Both the position numbers and the translations under genes were made by a program. Below the pieces are notes generated by a model. That model saw nothing but the letters and a program-made list of their open reading frames with translations, did no database searches and was not told where the DNA came from. A stretch of DNA of 64,000 bases from Candidula unifasciata (lineage: Eukaryota > Mollusca > Gastropoda > Stylommatophora > Geomitridae), in assembly GCA_905116865.2 (NCBI GenBank), contig CAJHNH020008001.1, forward strand, positions 96,001-160,000, given 5' to 3'. Shown in pieces: positions 47,927 through 58,726 of this stretch; position 1 is the first letter of the stretch, and each line of letters opens with the position of its first letter.

Positions 47927-48092
47927 AGATACCTTTTCACGCCTTTGGGCGCATCAGGCATATGGGAAGAGCACCCATATTTTTTACAGACCAATAGGCA
48001 CTCGGTAAGTAATGTGGTCAGCATTACGCCGGCCGTCTTTACTTCCCCAGGACAGCCATCCTGGTACCCATTTGAGGCTGGGTCGACCACGA
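47927..48092 (-). mobile_element. SINE-1 copy lacking most of the head
   Basis: AAAGTAAAGATACCTTTTCA CGCC, GTAATGTGGTCAGCATTACG CCGGCCG, TCTTTACTTCCCCAGGAC and GGTACCCATTTGAGGCTGGG TCGACC; near-collinear with 37352-37530. Confidence 0.88.
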
Positions 48093-48425
48093 AATTAAAT
48101 GACCTGTGCCTCAAAGCCTAAAAAAAACGTAGCAAAAGTTCCTAGCGGTCATGGTCCTCTTCATTGGTAAACGATCAATATTCCTTATTTTATATGTCTA
48201 TGTTTTGCAGGCATAAATGACATGATGCTTTGCCTCTTTCAGTCTAAAGAAACGCATAGTGAGTTCATAGGGTACTAACCAGAAGCCCGGTAAACGAACG
48301 ATGCGCTGATTTTATATTTCTCTTGACCACCCCTTGGGCCTCTGAACTAAACCCTCTGGGACTCAAAGAGTTAAATGAAAAATAGCTCAATTAAACGTAG
48401 CATTTAGCAAAATTAAGAATATTCA
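48093..48425. other. Unassigned; minor repeat word shared with 20.1 kb
   Basis: TGGGACTCAAAGAGTTAAA near 48358 recurs at about 20139-20157. Nothing else recognised. Confidence 0.35.
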
Positions 48426-48649
48426 ATTTAATCTATCCTTGTCAACTTAGGTGAAGAAAAATGTTACCAGAAGCTATATAAAACCAATTTTTTTGTACGG
48501 AAGTGAATCATGGACAGGCAGCTAATTAGTAACAATTATATGGAAGATGCAAACGTGTCGTTTTATGGACAAATTAAAGATTACTGGAACACAAAAAGGA
48601 CTAATGAGGATATACGGATGCATGGAAAGAAATTAACTCAAGTAGAAAA

Positions 48650-49330
48650 ATCGTTACTCACATCAGACAAAGACAACCTACATTCTTTGATCACATCAGA
48701 CAAAGACAACATACCTTCTTCGATCACATCAGACGAAGACAACCTACTTTCTTTGATCATATCAGACATAGACAACCTACATTCTTTGATCACATCAGAC
48801 AAAGACAACCTACATTCTTTGATCACATCAGACAAAAACAACCTACATTCTTTGTTCACATCAGACAAAGACAACCTACATTCTTTGATCACATCAGACA
48901 AAGACAACCTACATTCTTTGATCACATCAGACAAAGACAGCCTACATTCTTTGATCACATCAGACAAAGACAACCTACATTCTTTGATCACATCAGACAA
49001 AGACAACCTACATTCTTTGATCACATCAGACAAAGACAACCTACATTCTTTGATCACATCAGACAAAGACAACCTACATTCTTTGATCACATCAGACAAA
49101 GACAACCTACATTCTTTGATCACATCAGACAAAGACAACCTACATTCTTTGATCACATCAGACAAAGACAACCTACATTCTTTGATCACATCAGACAAAG
49201 ACAACCTACATTCTTTGATCAGATCAGACATAGAAAACCTACATTCTTTGATCACATCAGACAAAGACAACCTACTTTCTTTGATTACATCAGACAAAGA
49301 CAACCTTAATTCTTTAATCACATCATATGA
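48650..49330. repeat. 33-bp minisatellite (~20 copies) inside LINE-C
   Basis: Units of TTCTTTGATCACATCAGACA plus AAGACAACCTACA. Central copies are near-identical and edge copies vary (GATCATATCAGACATAG, TTGTTCACATC, TTGATCAGATC). In one frame the unit encodes FFDHIRQRQPT, which corresponds to a conserved LINE-C segment. In the other open frame it reads LHSLITSDKDN. Confidence 0.96.
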
Positions 49331-49409
49331 AGCAGAACATTGAAATACATGATGACTGCTGAAAGTTCGAGAGAAAAATAAGTAGATGGACATCAAAAAA
49401 GGAGATGCT

Positions 49410-50132
49410 GTTAGATGGAAGGAGAGAGAGGTAGACATAGACCAAGAAAGAAGATGTTGGATGTTGGAAGGAGAGATAAGTAGACGGAGACCAAGAAAGA
49501 AAGTCGTTAGTTGGAAGGATAGAGAAGTAGACGGAGACCAAGAAAGAAGATGTTGGATGTTGGAAGGAGAGAGAAGTAGACGGAGACCAAGAAAGAAGAT
49601 GTCGGAAGTTGGAAGGAGAGAGAAGTAGACGGAGACCAAGAAAGAAAGTCGTTAGTTGGAAGGAGAGAGAAGTAGACGGAGACCAAGAAAGAAGATGTAA
49701 GTTGGAAGGATAGAGAAGTAGACGGAGACCAAGAAAGAAGATGTCGGAAGTTGGAAGGAGAGAGAAGTAGACGGAGACCAAGAAAGAAGATGTAAGTTGG
49801 AAGGAGAGAGAAGTAGACGGAGACCAAGAAAAAATATGTCGGAATTTGGAAGGAGAGAGAAGTAAACGGAGACCAAGAAAGAAGATGTTGGATGTTGGAA
49901 GGAGAGAGAAGTAGACGGAGACCAAGAAAGAAGATGTCGGAAGTTGGAAGGAGAGAGAAGTAAACAGAGACCAAGCAAGAAGATGTCGGAAGTTGGAAGG
50001 AGAGAGAAGTAAACGGAGACCAAGCAAGAAGGTGTCGGAAGTTGGAAGAAGAGAGAAGTAGACTGAGACCAAGCAAGAAGATGTCGGAAGTTGGAAGGAG
50101 AGAGAAGTAGAAAGAAGATGCTGAAAGTTGAA

Positions 50133-50200
<68 letters not shown>

Positions 50201-50345
50201 AAGAGAGAGAGAGAGAGACGGAGACCAAGAAAAAAGATGTCGGAAGTTGGAAGGAGAGAGAAGTAGACGGAGACCAAGAAATAAGGTGCTGGAGGTTGGA
50301 AAGGAAAGGGAAGTAGATGGTGACCAAGAAAGAAGATGCACGATA
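49410..50345. repeat. ~49-bp polypurine minisatellite (~18 copies) inside LINE-C
   Basis: Units of GTTGGAAGGAGAGAGAAGTA plus GACGGAGACCAAGAAAGAAGATGTCGGAA; starts at 49943 and 49992 show a period of 49 bp, with shorter variants. A pure (GA)n run interrupts it at 50135-50217. It is purine-rich on the + strand throughout. Unit sequence corresponds to the basic GRPRKKM segment of LINE-C. Confidence 0.95.
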
Positions 50346-50450
50346 GTTTGGCACTATAGCATGGACCATTATCTGTGTCATAAAAGAGAAAGATGGCTAT
50401 GGATAGACATGGCTGTCAACTCCATACGGCATGCAGTATCAAATAAATCC

Positions 50451-50714
50451 TTTTACTAAGTGAACTTAATGTGCCGTATCTCCATTATGTTATTTTCTTG
50501 TTAATTTACCGTGATGCTTTTTTACTTTAAAAGTCGTTCCACGAGTTTTGTTTCATATCTCTATCCAGATGTTCTTCTAGATAAGCTTCTTGTCTGGTGT
50601 TTCTGTCATATCCAAGGATTGGTTTTACTTGTCCGCTATAATACCGTCCCTGTCTCCCCTTCTTAGTGAGCATGTGTCTGGTTTTTAGAATATCCGTGTT
50701 CCGCTGTTTTGTTG
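50451..50714. other. Unassigned sequence
   Basis: No supported feature. Confidence 0.4.
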
Positions 50715-51200
50715 TCTAGCTTGTTGTCTCCCTACTCGAGAAGTGCTTTTAGTTGTTTCCTTTCCTCTCTAGTATTTTCTCCGTTGATTGTTTCCTTTCG
50801 TCCCTAGTATTTTCTTCTTTGATTTTTTTTTTCTCCCTAGTATTTTCTCATTTGATTGTTTCCTTTCCTTCCTAGTATTTTCTCATTTGATTGTTTCCTT
50901 TCCTTCCTAGTATTTTCTCATTTGATTGTTTCATTTCCTTCCTAGTATTTTCTCCTTTGATTGTTTCCTTTCGTCCCTAGTATTTTCTCCTTTGATTGTT
51001 TCCTTTCCTCCCTGGTATTTTCTCATTTGATTGTTTCCTTTCGTCCATAGTATTTTCTCATTTGATTGTTTCCTTTCCTTCCTAGTATTTTCTCATTTGA
51101 TTGTTTCATTTCCTCCTAGTATTATCTCGTTTCATTGTTTCCTTGCCCGTCTGGTATTTTATCAATTGATTGTTTCCTTCTCTCCCCGGTATTGTCTCAT
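50715..51200. repeat. 35-bp T-rich minisatellite (~13 copies)
   Basis: Units of TCATTTGATTGTTTCCTTTC plus CTTCCTAGTATTTTC with CTCCTTT and GTCCC variants. Edges are degenerate. Confidence 0.94.
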
Positions 51201-51327
51201 ATTGAGTATGTATTTAATTGAAAAGCTTGTTAATTTTTTGTTTTGTTTCAGTCTCTTATTTTCTGTTTACTTGTAGTTTTCGTACTTTACTTTATGTACG
51301 TTCGCCTTTATCATTGATGAAATAACA

Positions 51328-51331
<4 letters not shown>
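51201..51331. other. Short unassigned segment
   Basis: T-rich, nothing recognised. Confidence 0.4.

Positions 51332-51371
<40 letters not shown>
51332..51371. repeat. (CA)n microsatellite
   Basis: About 19 CA dinucleotides, ending in CGCG. Confidence 0.95.
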
Positions 51372-51372
<1 letters not shown>

Positions 51373-51735
51373 GCAATCACTCACTAACACAGAATATATA
51401 TATGTGTAGACAATACAATTCTCTTTTCTAACAGTATAAAGAGTATACAAGAACTAATTTTGACTGTCAAAAAGCACATAAAGAAATAACCCCTTTTTTT
51501 AGCTGTGAAAAAAAAAAAATGTCTGTAGGAAACACAACGTTGACAACGAACAGGGAGAAATTGAAAACGTTACAGATTTTCAAAGATCAGATTTGGCGAC
51601 TGCAGCAAAGGAAAAAAAAAAAAAACAAGACACGGTCATGCTGACCTTAACAATGCAGTGAATAAACAGCAAGAACAACTTATGATGGCACAACACCTGC
51701 AAACGAGTTCAAGTTACCCAAAAGAGATCATGTAT
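51372..51735. other. Unassigned; A-runs
   Basis: A-runs near 51508-51519 and 51610-51625. No gene supported. Confidence 0.4.
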
Positions 51736-51744
51736 CTTTTATTT

Positions 51745-51885
51745 GATAACACATATGTGTGAGTCATGAACTCTGATTCAATCACTCAAGCACACATATA
51801 TGTGAGTCATGAACTCTGACTCAGTCACCAAAGCACACTTATATTTGAGTCATGACCTCTAACTCGATCACTACTCAATCACTAC
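51745..51885. repeat. ~51-bp tandem repeat, ~2.7 copies
   Basis: Copies of ATATGTGTGAGTCATGAACT CTGATTCAATCACTCAAGCACAC with moderate divergence. Confidence 0.85.
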
Positions 51886-51954
51886 AGCAGATAGACGGAG
51901 ATTTTGCAATGAAATATTACCAACAACAACGAAGTCTCAGAATTCCGTTAGGAA

Positions 51955-52340
51955 GAAGAAGAAAAATGCCGACATAAGGTGTACAAGTCAGTCTTGGCAA
52001 TGACATTTCTCGACTTACTTCTTCTTCTGTTGAGAGTTCACTGGCGGAAAGTTCTGGTTGTTCGTCTACTTGTGAACTTTGGTCTTGTTTCAGATTTGAG
52101 TTTAGTGTGTACATCCGTTTCACAGATCTGGCTTATTTTGTTGCAGACTGCTGGCTCCTCCCTTCTCAGGATAATGCACTTCGATTTCGAAGGGAACATC
52201 TTTATTAGTCCAATTTTACCAGGAAGGGGGGGGGGGGGAGAAACAGTGCGTCTATTCCCCTCTCCCTCCTCCGCTCTCCCTCCTCCGCTCTCCCTCCTCC
52301 CTTCTCCCCTCTCCCTCCTTCGCCGCAGAGTCCACACTTG
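51955..52340 (+). mobile_element. IR2 copy 4, extended by G-run and CT-rich repeat
   Basis: CTTCTTCTGTTGAGAGTTCA CTGGCGG, AGTTCTGGTTGTTCGTCTAC, TGTACATCCGTTTCACAGAT, TTGCAGACTGCTGGCTCCTC and GCACTTCGATTTCGAAGGGA align with IR2. Past 52210 it is replaced by a G-run (52225-52238) and CCTCCGCTCTCCCT reiterations, then resumes weakly (GCAGAGTCCACACTTGGG). Confidence 0.8.
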
Positions 52341-52371
52341 GGATTTTTCACATACAGTGACTGTTTGGATG

Positions 52372-52480
<109 letters not shown>

Positions 52481-52798
52481 ATACACATAACACATACATA
52501 TAATACGATTATCTTAACCATCATCATTCTTCGGTAAGACATTTTCAGATCGTGGCTATCATGACGGTCAGCAGGAAAGTCATTCGGTCCTTGCTAGGGT
52601 TCCTGTCTCGTGAACATTCAACTCCATTGTATCCGTAATATCATGTGTCCACTTTCATGCTGGTCAACCGCTGCCTTTTCTACCAATCACCTTTAACCTT
52701 CTTTATGATGTGTAATATGGCCGAAGCATTTCAGTTTCCATGAAAACACACAGATACACACACACACACACACTAACATACACACCTCGATCAATCGA
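52481..52798. other. Unassigned sequence
   Basis: No supported feature; a short (CA)n lies at about 52755-52772. Confidence 0.4.
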
Positions 52799-53951
<1,153 letters not shown>

Positions 53952-54023
<72 letters not shown>

Positions 54024-54041
54024 ATGTGTGTGTGTGTGTGT
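53952..54041. repeat. Compound microsatellite (TA)n - (TG)n
   Basis: (TA)n 53952-54009 followed by (TG)n 54009-54041 with one A interruption. Confidence 0.96.
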
Positions 54042-54277
54042 CGTCAAGGTTCGTTGCCAAAAACAATGAAGGGAAAAACCCATATTCACACTTTAGCATT
54101 GCTTGGGTAATTAATGGAAACTAGAAATCGACTGGAAAATCTGAACTGATCGAACGGTTGATTGAAATGATAGTTTCATTGACCTCAACTAAAACGTATG
54201 TCCTTACACTTATGATACATCTGTTTGTGCTATGTCTCTCTTAGCAGACGACATGTCAACGTCCGTGCAGTCCTTTT

Positions 54278-54278
<1 letters not shown>

Positions 54279-54342
<64 letters not shown>

Positions 54343-54347
54343 TATGT
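54279..54347. repeat. Compound microsatellite (CT)n - (GT)n
   Basis: (CT)n 54279-54325 then (GT)n to 54347. Confidence 0.96.
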
Positions 54348-55039
54348 GTCCCCGTCTCTCTCTTTCTTCATTTCACTACCTCTATGTCTTTCTTTGCCGC
54401 CGCCCCCCCCTCCCCCCACAAAACCAACTCTATTTCCCATCCATTATATAATGTCTCTTATTTGACGTATTTCGTATGTGATGTCAGAGGTCATAAGGTC
54501 ATTCATCAACGTTTGCATGAATCACAAAATACGTGACCAGTATGACGTCATCGCAAGTTTCAGTTTACCACTCGTTCATTATCTCAAAACACTATGGTCC
54601 GGGGTTGGACCCCATGGAACATTTACAAAGATCACCCTTCATGGAAACCATGCAGCAGTAGATCCATGCAAGAACAAAACGAACTTGTTTCCTGCATACC
54701 TTAACACTAACACTGGTTTCGGTGCAAATGGAATTGAGACATTGCTCTATTCTTCCTTCATATCTGTTCAACATTTATTGAGAACATGTAAAGAGAACTA
54801 TCTGAAATAATTACAACTGTAATGAATTTGATTCATTCATAATTGATGAAACTGCAGAACGCAGATGATACGACCCACCACTTGAACTGTGTCAGTGGAT
54901 TAGACTCGTAGTACTTTCTGGTGAAAATCAATTTCAGTTTCTGACAATTAAAAAGATGTAAAAGAATTAAAGCAATAATGCTCATATAAATATGACGTCG
55001 ACCGAAAATTGCAACTAGAAATTAAAATACTATATATAT
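54348..55039. other. Unassigned; one 110-codon frame
   Basis: The + frame 54478-54810 starts MMSEVIRSFINVCMNHKIRD, is non-repetitive and has an uncharged, Cys/Asn-containing C-half, but no domain is recognised. An opposing frame is open (54592-54774). Left unassigned. Confidence 0.3.
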
Positions 55040-55041
55040 AG

Positions 55042-55485
55042 ACATATAGACAGACAGACATGTGGATTGGAACCTGAGACAACAGATCATGTCCTCCAAG
55101 ACTGTCCCAAATACAACATATCAAGGCAAAACTTTTAGCCAAGAGAAACATCGGTGCAATTCAAACTTTACGGGTCACTGAGTGAATTACAAAAGACAAT
55201 GAAGTTCATACTAGAGACAACATTGCAGGTATAGATTATCCGTTTCAAGCGAATGAAAGAAGAAGAAGAAGAAGAAGAAGAAGAAGAAGAAGAAGAAGAA
55301 GAAGAAGAAGAAGAAGAAGAAGAAGAAGAAGAAGAAGAAGAAGAAGAAGAAGAAGAAGAAGAAGAAGAAGAAGAAGATGAAGAAGAAGAAGAAGAAGAAG
55401 AAGAAGAAGAAGAAGAAGAAGAAGAAGAAGAAGAAGAAGATGATGAAGAAGAAGAAGAAGAAGAACGTCAAGGCCAGAGAACGGT
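55042..55485 (+). mobile_element. LINE-E copy: zinc-knuckle C-terminus with (GAA)n tail
   Basis: The + strand reads CGLEPETTDHVLQDCP (about 55061-55108), the C-x-G...H...C knuckle at the C-terminus of RNase H-bearing LINEs. Degraded SLSELQKT and FILETTLQV segments follow, then a stop. The 3' UTR is very short (GATTATCCGTTTCAAGCGAA TGAAAG) and runs directly into (GAA)n to 55485. The 5' portion is absent. Confidence 0.88.
55254..55485. repeat. (GAA)n microsatellite = LINE-E tail
   Basis: About 77 GAA triplets with GAT interruptions at 55378 and 55441. It abuts the LINE-E 3' UTR with no gap. Confidence 0.96.
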
Positions 55486-55834
55486 ACATCTCTAGATGGT
55501 TAGCTTCTCTAGCACAGCCTGAGAGTAAACGACGGACGTTATCGTTGGCAGGAACAATGTAAAACAAAATCTGTGTGTTGCGTGTGTTCATGTGTGCGTG
55601 TACGTCTGTGTGTATGTGTTTGACTGTGCGTGAAGAGAGAAAGACAGAAATTCAATGATTATGCAGTATTCATCGCCAACTGAGTGGTCATGCCTGACTT
55701 TACATATATTTGAAACACAATACTAAGTAAGAAAATTGTGTTTGACCAAGCATATTTGAATCAGATGTTAACAAAGAGTCCATGCATTATTATGAAGGAG
55801 CTGCCATGTTGCCATTGTTAAACGTGTGTATTCT
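55486..55834. other. Unassigned sequence
   Basis: TG-rich stretch at 55570-55640. Nothing supported. Confidence 0.4.
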
Positions 55835-55835
55835 C

Positions 55836-56062
55836 GGGGTTCTGTGGCTAAGGCGTTGCGAACGCGCTTCGTAATACCGGGGTGCCGGGTTCGATCCCAG
55901 CTGCTGGCCTTGCTTTGGTATACAGTGGTATTGAGAAGCCGACCGTCCAGGAGGCAATGGCAAACTACTGGACGTAAATTTACTTTGAAAAACCACAACA
56001 GCCAAAAAATGCTGGGGTTGGTTCTGCAACGTCCTGTAAAGGATACGCAACTAACTTTGTTT
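55836..56062 (+). mobile_element. SINE-3 copy (full length)
   Basis: TCTGTGGCTAAGGCGTTGCG, GGTTCGATCCCAGC (exact B-box), GCCGACCGTCCAGGAGGCAA, CAAACTACTGGACGTAAATT, AACCACAACAGCCAAAAAAT and GGATACGCAACTAAC. It is the best-preserved member. Confidence 0.93.
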
Positions 56063-56222
56063 TTAATTCTCTGGGTAGACCACAAGTTGGATACACGTTA
56101 AGCAGACAAGGTGATTCAGTCAAGGCTCACGTAGCCTGATGCAGATTCACAGACTCTGCCATCTATCTAGAGCATAATCACAGATAGTTGAGACACATGG
56201 TTTCATCGTGTTGAGTTGAGTT
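56063..56222. other. Short unassigned segment
   Basis: No supported feature. Confidence 0.4.
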
Positions 56223-56224
56223 GA

Positions 56225-56345
56225 GTCAAGAATTGACATCACAGCATTCGGGGCATTCCCATGCATGCTCCGTCCTTATCTTCAGCAGCCAGCGCAGAGT
56301 TCCAATACTGATGGTACCGGTCATAATCTGGTTATATGTCCGTCT
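56225..56345 (-). mobile_element. LINE-D C-terminal fragment, copy 3
   Basis: On the minus strand, ATTGGAACTCTGCGCTGGCT then GCTGAAGATAAGGACGGAGCATGC encodes IGTLRWLLK-like sequence, aligned with the C-terminus at 20640-20710. The + strand landmark is CAGCCAGCGCAGAGTTCCAA. Confidence 0.75.
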
Positions 56346-56759
56346 TGCCTTTCCTCTGAGTGTAGTGAGCCGGCCAGACCCTCTGGTTATACCCAGGTGC
56401 CTCATTTTTTTCCATTCGATAAAAATCTTGTCATGGTTTCATCGAATAACTTTATAGATGGAATAATCAAGAAATTTATAGACAAAAGAAAGTAATGTCG
56501 AATAACATCGACTTTAGAGAGTTACAAATATTTCCGGAGTGTAATGACTCAATCTCTTATCCTTAAATGTAACAAAGAAAGAGACATAGTGGCAATAGAA
56601 AGATAATGTTGAATGTGAGAAACATGAGAAAGCTAGAAGAATACATTCATCTTTAGATGGTTGCTACATTGAAGGACTGAGCTACCGTGGGATTGCTCAA
56701 TATGGAGCAAAAGCGATTACGATAACATAACATAACATAACATTACATTAGATGAATAA
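56346..56759. other. Unassigned sequence
   Basis: No gene; ATAAC reiteration near 56722-56742 just before SINE-4. Confidence 0.4.
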
Positions 56760-56772
56760 ATATTTCTGAACG
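56760..56772. repeat. Target-site duplication, left copy (13 bp)
   Basis: ATATTTCTGAACG, identical to 57068-57080. Confidence 0.92.
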
Positions 56773-57067
56773 TGGGGCCGCGTTAGCGCAGTTGATAAGA
56801 AGCTCGCTTTCAAATCCAGCTGCGACTGGCTGCAGCCCACGGTCGGTGTTCGGAACCGAGCGGCTTCCGGGGTTCACCCAGCCTCTAGGAAATGGGTACC
56901 AGAGTGATACTCTGGGGTAAATGGAGGAACGTCGCTGTAGCTGCAGAGTTACGTGCGAACGGCGACACAGGCGGGCAATTCTTATCAGCTTTCTGTACTG
57001 GTGGCAGAGCACTTATGGTTTATAGCCGTGTACAATGACGCTGGTTCACATCTCCCGACTTTACCTT
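56773..57067 (+). mobile_element. SINE-4 (full length, 295 bp)
   Basis: The tRNA-like head has GCGTTAGCGCAGTTGATAAG (A-box region) and a B-box-like GGGGTTCACCCAGCC. The body includes GGGTACCAGAGTGATACTCT, GGAACGTCGCTGTAGCTGCA, GGCGACACAGGCGGGCAATT and CTGGTGGCAGAGCACTTATG, and the end is TTCACATCTCCCGACTTTAC CTT. It is flanked by perfect 13-bp duplications. A truncated relative is at 9032-9206. Confidence 0.93.
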
Positions 57068-57080
57068 ATATTTCTGAACG
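57068..57080. repeat. Target-site duplication, right copy (13 bp)
   Basis: Identical to 56760-56772. Confidence 0.92.
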
Positions 57081-57234
57081 AAAAGTGATTACAAACGATG
57101 AGGAGTGGTTGGAAATCACGGGCAACTGGCCTACAGTGTTGTTGAACTTTTTACACGACAGTGATAAGGGTGAGTCATTGACTGGCTGGTGTCTCAGTTA
57201 AATACCCAAGGGCAAAATGCCCTCTTGAGCACAC

Positions 57235-57650
57235 ATCAGCGACCGGGTCGTCCATTGGCTCGCCGGTAGACGACTTGACCGCCGGTGGTAACAGTATTTG
57301 AGTCTGTCTCCTTTGATCGCATCAACACTGCAGGAGTATTTGTCATGACTCTCTTTGATCGCATCAACACTGCAGGAATATTTGTCATGACTCTCTTTGA
57401 TCGCATCAACATTGCAGGAATATTTGTCATGACTCTCTTTGATCGCATCAACATTGCAGGAGTATTTGTCATGACTCTCTTTGATCACATCAACATTGCA
57501 GGAGTATTTGTCATGACTCTCTTTGATCGCATCAACATTGCGGGAGTATTTGTCATGACTCTCAATGGCGTGCAATACTAAGCCATGTTTATGTGATGAA
57601 CATAACCTGGTCACAATTATAACCTTAAGCTCCCTCTCGAGGATGGTGGC
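57235..57650 (+). mobile_element. IR3 copy 3 with internal 42-bp amplification
   Basis: TCGCCGGTAGACGACTTGAC CGCCGG, ATTTGAGTCTGTCTCCTTTG ATCGC, and the end CTAAGCCATGTTTATG, AACCTGGTCACAATTATAAC CTTAAGCTC, align in inverse orientation with 3285-3460 and 28500-28700. The TTTGATCGCATCAACACTGC segment, single-copy in the other two, is present about six times here (57320-57565). Confidence 0.78.
57320..57565. repeat. 42-bp minisatellite (~6 copies) inside IR3
   Basis: Units of TTTGATCGCATCAACATTGC plus AGGAGTATTTGTCATGACTCTC. Copies are almost identical; the 14-codon period leaves both strands open. Confidence 0.95.
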
Positions 57651-57784
57651 TGAACGTTACGATTCTTTTTCTAACAAAGCACCTACCTACTTCTACCCTC
57701 TTGAGCTAAAGCATATGTTATAATAGTAGAGGCCGTTAGTTTGTTTTAATGTTCAATCTTTAATTTTAATTTTTAATTAAGAAT

Positions 57785-57960
57785 CGAAATCGCAGCACTC
57801 AGGATATTGCCATAAGCGCTCCGTCACATCTTCGGCAGCAAGCGCAGAGTTTCAATTCCAGTGTTACTAATAGCTGTCTGATTGTATATCCATCTCACTT
57901 TTGCCTTGAGTGCTGATCGTCAACAAGATCCGCGTGTATTTCCTCGCAGTACTATTCTCT
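57785..57960 (-). mobile_element. LINE-D copy 4, C-terminal part (split element)
   Basis: Minus strand: IGTLR/IETLRLLPKM-like sequence then the GAGTGCTGCGATTTC end, aligned with 20640-20710. The more 5' part of the same element appears to be at 58330-58472, separated by a LINE-B insertion in the opposite orientation. Confidence 0.7.
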
Positions 57961-57984
57961 TCTTGAGAAATATCTTGGACAAAG

Positions 57985-58275
57985 AAGATAAGAAATATTG
58001 ACATCTTAAAAGATCTGAACATCAAAGAAGATTGGTTAATAAACAGCATCCTTTCTCGAAAGCTGAAATATTTTGGTCATATCAAGGGCCACGACGGACT
58101 GAAAAAAATTATAGCAGAAGGCATGGTACCAGGAAAGAGGGGCAGGGACCGAACGACAAGAAGATGGACACAAGATATAAGTGACTCCTTGAGTGTGAAA
58201 GTTAATGAGGCGGGAGAACTGGAGAGAGACCGAGTTTCTTTCAGGCAGACTGTGATGAGAGCGACGTTCTGCAAA
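57985..58275 (+). mobile_element. LINE-B copy 2 (best preserved), inserted in LINE-D
   Basis: The + strand reads IDILKDLNIKEDWLINSIL, SRKLKYFGHIKGHDGLKKI, IAEGMVPGKRGRDRTTRRW, TQDISDSL and ELERDRVSFRQTVMRATFC KGPAT, then stop and an ATGATGATGA end. Almost no frameshifts over about 95 codons. It is 5'-truncated and lies head-to-head inside LINE-D copy 4. Confidence 0.88.
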
Positions 58276-58329
58276 GGACCTGCTACATGATGATGATGAC
58301 TATGTTCTTCAGACCATGATGATACATCT

Positions 58330-58472
58330 GTGCTTGCGCACTGTTCACTCGCCCCAAATGACCCTTCAACAACTAGCTTATCATTCATCATTTCACCACC
58401 AGGTTGTGCAGAACCAGCCTGTCTATCTGCCTGTTCATTGTCTAATACACCGGCATTTTTGATAATCGAGAA
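58330..58472 (-). mobile_element. LINE-D copy 4, RNase H end (split element)
   Basis: The minus strand reads NAGVLDNEQADRQAGSAQPG GEMMNDKLVV, matching NEQTDRLAGSAPLCGELIHDK at 20.35 kb. The conserved Asp of the NEQAD motif is present. Confidence 0.82.
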
Positions 58473-58724
58473 TGAAGCTAGTAATAATCACTTCGTTTAT
58501 GATAGTAACACAAGTGCTCACTCACAGAGTCTAGCTGATACTTTAGCTACTATGAACACCGAACCTAATTTTCCTAAAAAGTTTAAACTGTTTCTTGTCA
58601 TTTCTAGATTCTGTTTCTTCATTTCTTCGTTTTCTCAATGACAGCCTGTTCACAGACTGTCCCATGGGAAGGGGGAGGGGGGGGGGGGGGAAATAACACA
58701 TCATAAGGCAACAACACAATCCCC
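58473..58724. other. Unassigned; G-run
   Basis: G-run near 58669-58690. No gene supported. Confidence 0.4.
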
Positions 58725-58726
58725 GT

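Larger units (their letters stand above)
48430..50450 (+). mobile_element. LINE-C copy 3: ORF2 C-terminus split by two internal minisatellites
   Basis: The element starts VKKNVTRSYIKPIFLYGSES then WT (about 48450-48515), aligned with YASESWT of the 26.6 kb copy. WNTKRTNEDI (48585-48615) aligns with WTDKRSNKDV there. The next LINE-C segment, HIRKRQ-TFFGHVMR, is here amplified about 20 times (48650-49330, unit HIRQRQPTFFD). A single-copy link reads SRTLKYMMTAESSREK, corresponding to the LEYIVT segment. The following EGERGRHRPRKKML segment is amplified about 18 times (49410-50340). The end, KERWLWIDMAVNSIRHA, continues the C-terminus. The long frames inside are repeat artefacts. Confidence 0.82.

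Noticed and set aside
48510..49343. 277-codon + frame with LHSLITSDKDN repeats (possible surface antigen-like repeat protein)
   Set aside because: The repeat is an amplified LINE-C segment read out of its original frame; flanks align with LINE-C.
49323..50381. 352-codon minus-strand frame with LLSPSN and WSPSTSLSFQLP repeats
   Set aside because: Antisense of the polypurine minisatellite within LINE-C; all frames lack stops.
55836..55905. tRNA gene (GGTTCGATCCC box)
   Set aside because: Head of SINE-3, shared with 47271; no acceptor-stem pairing.
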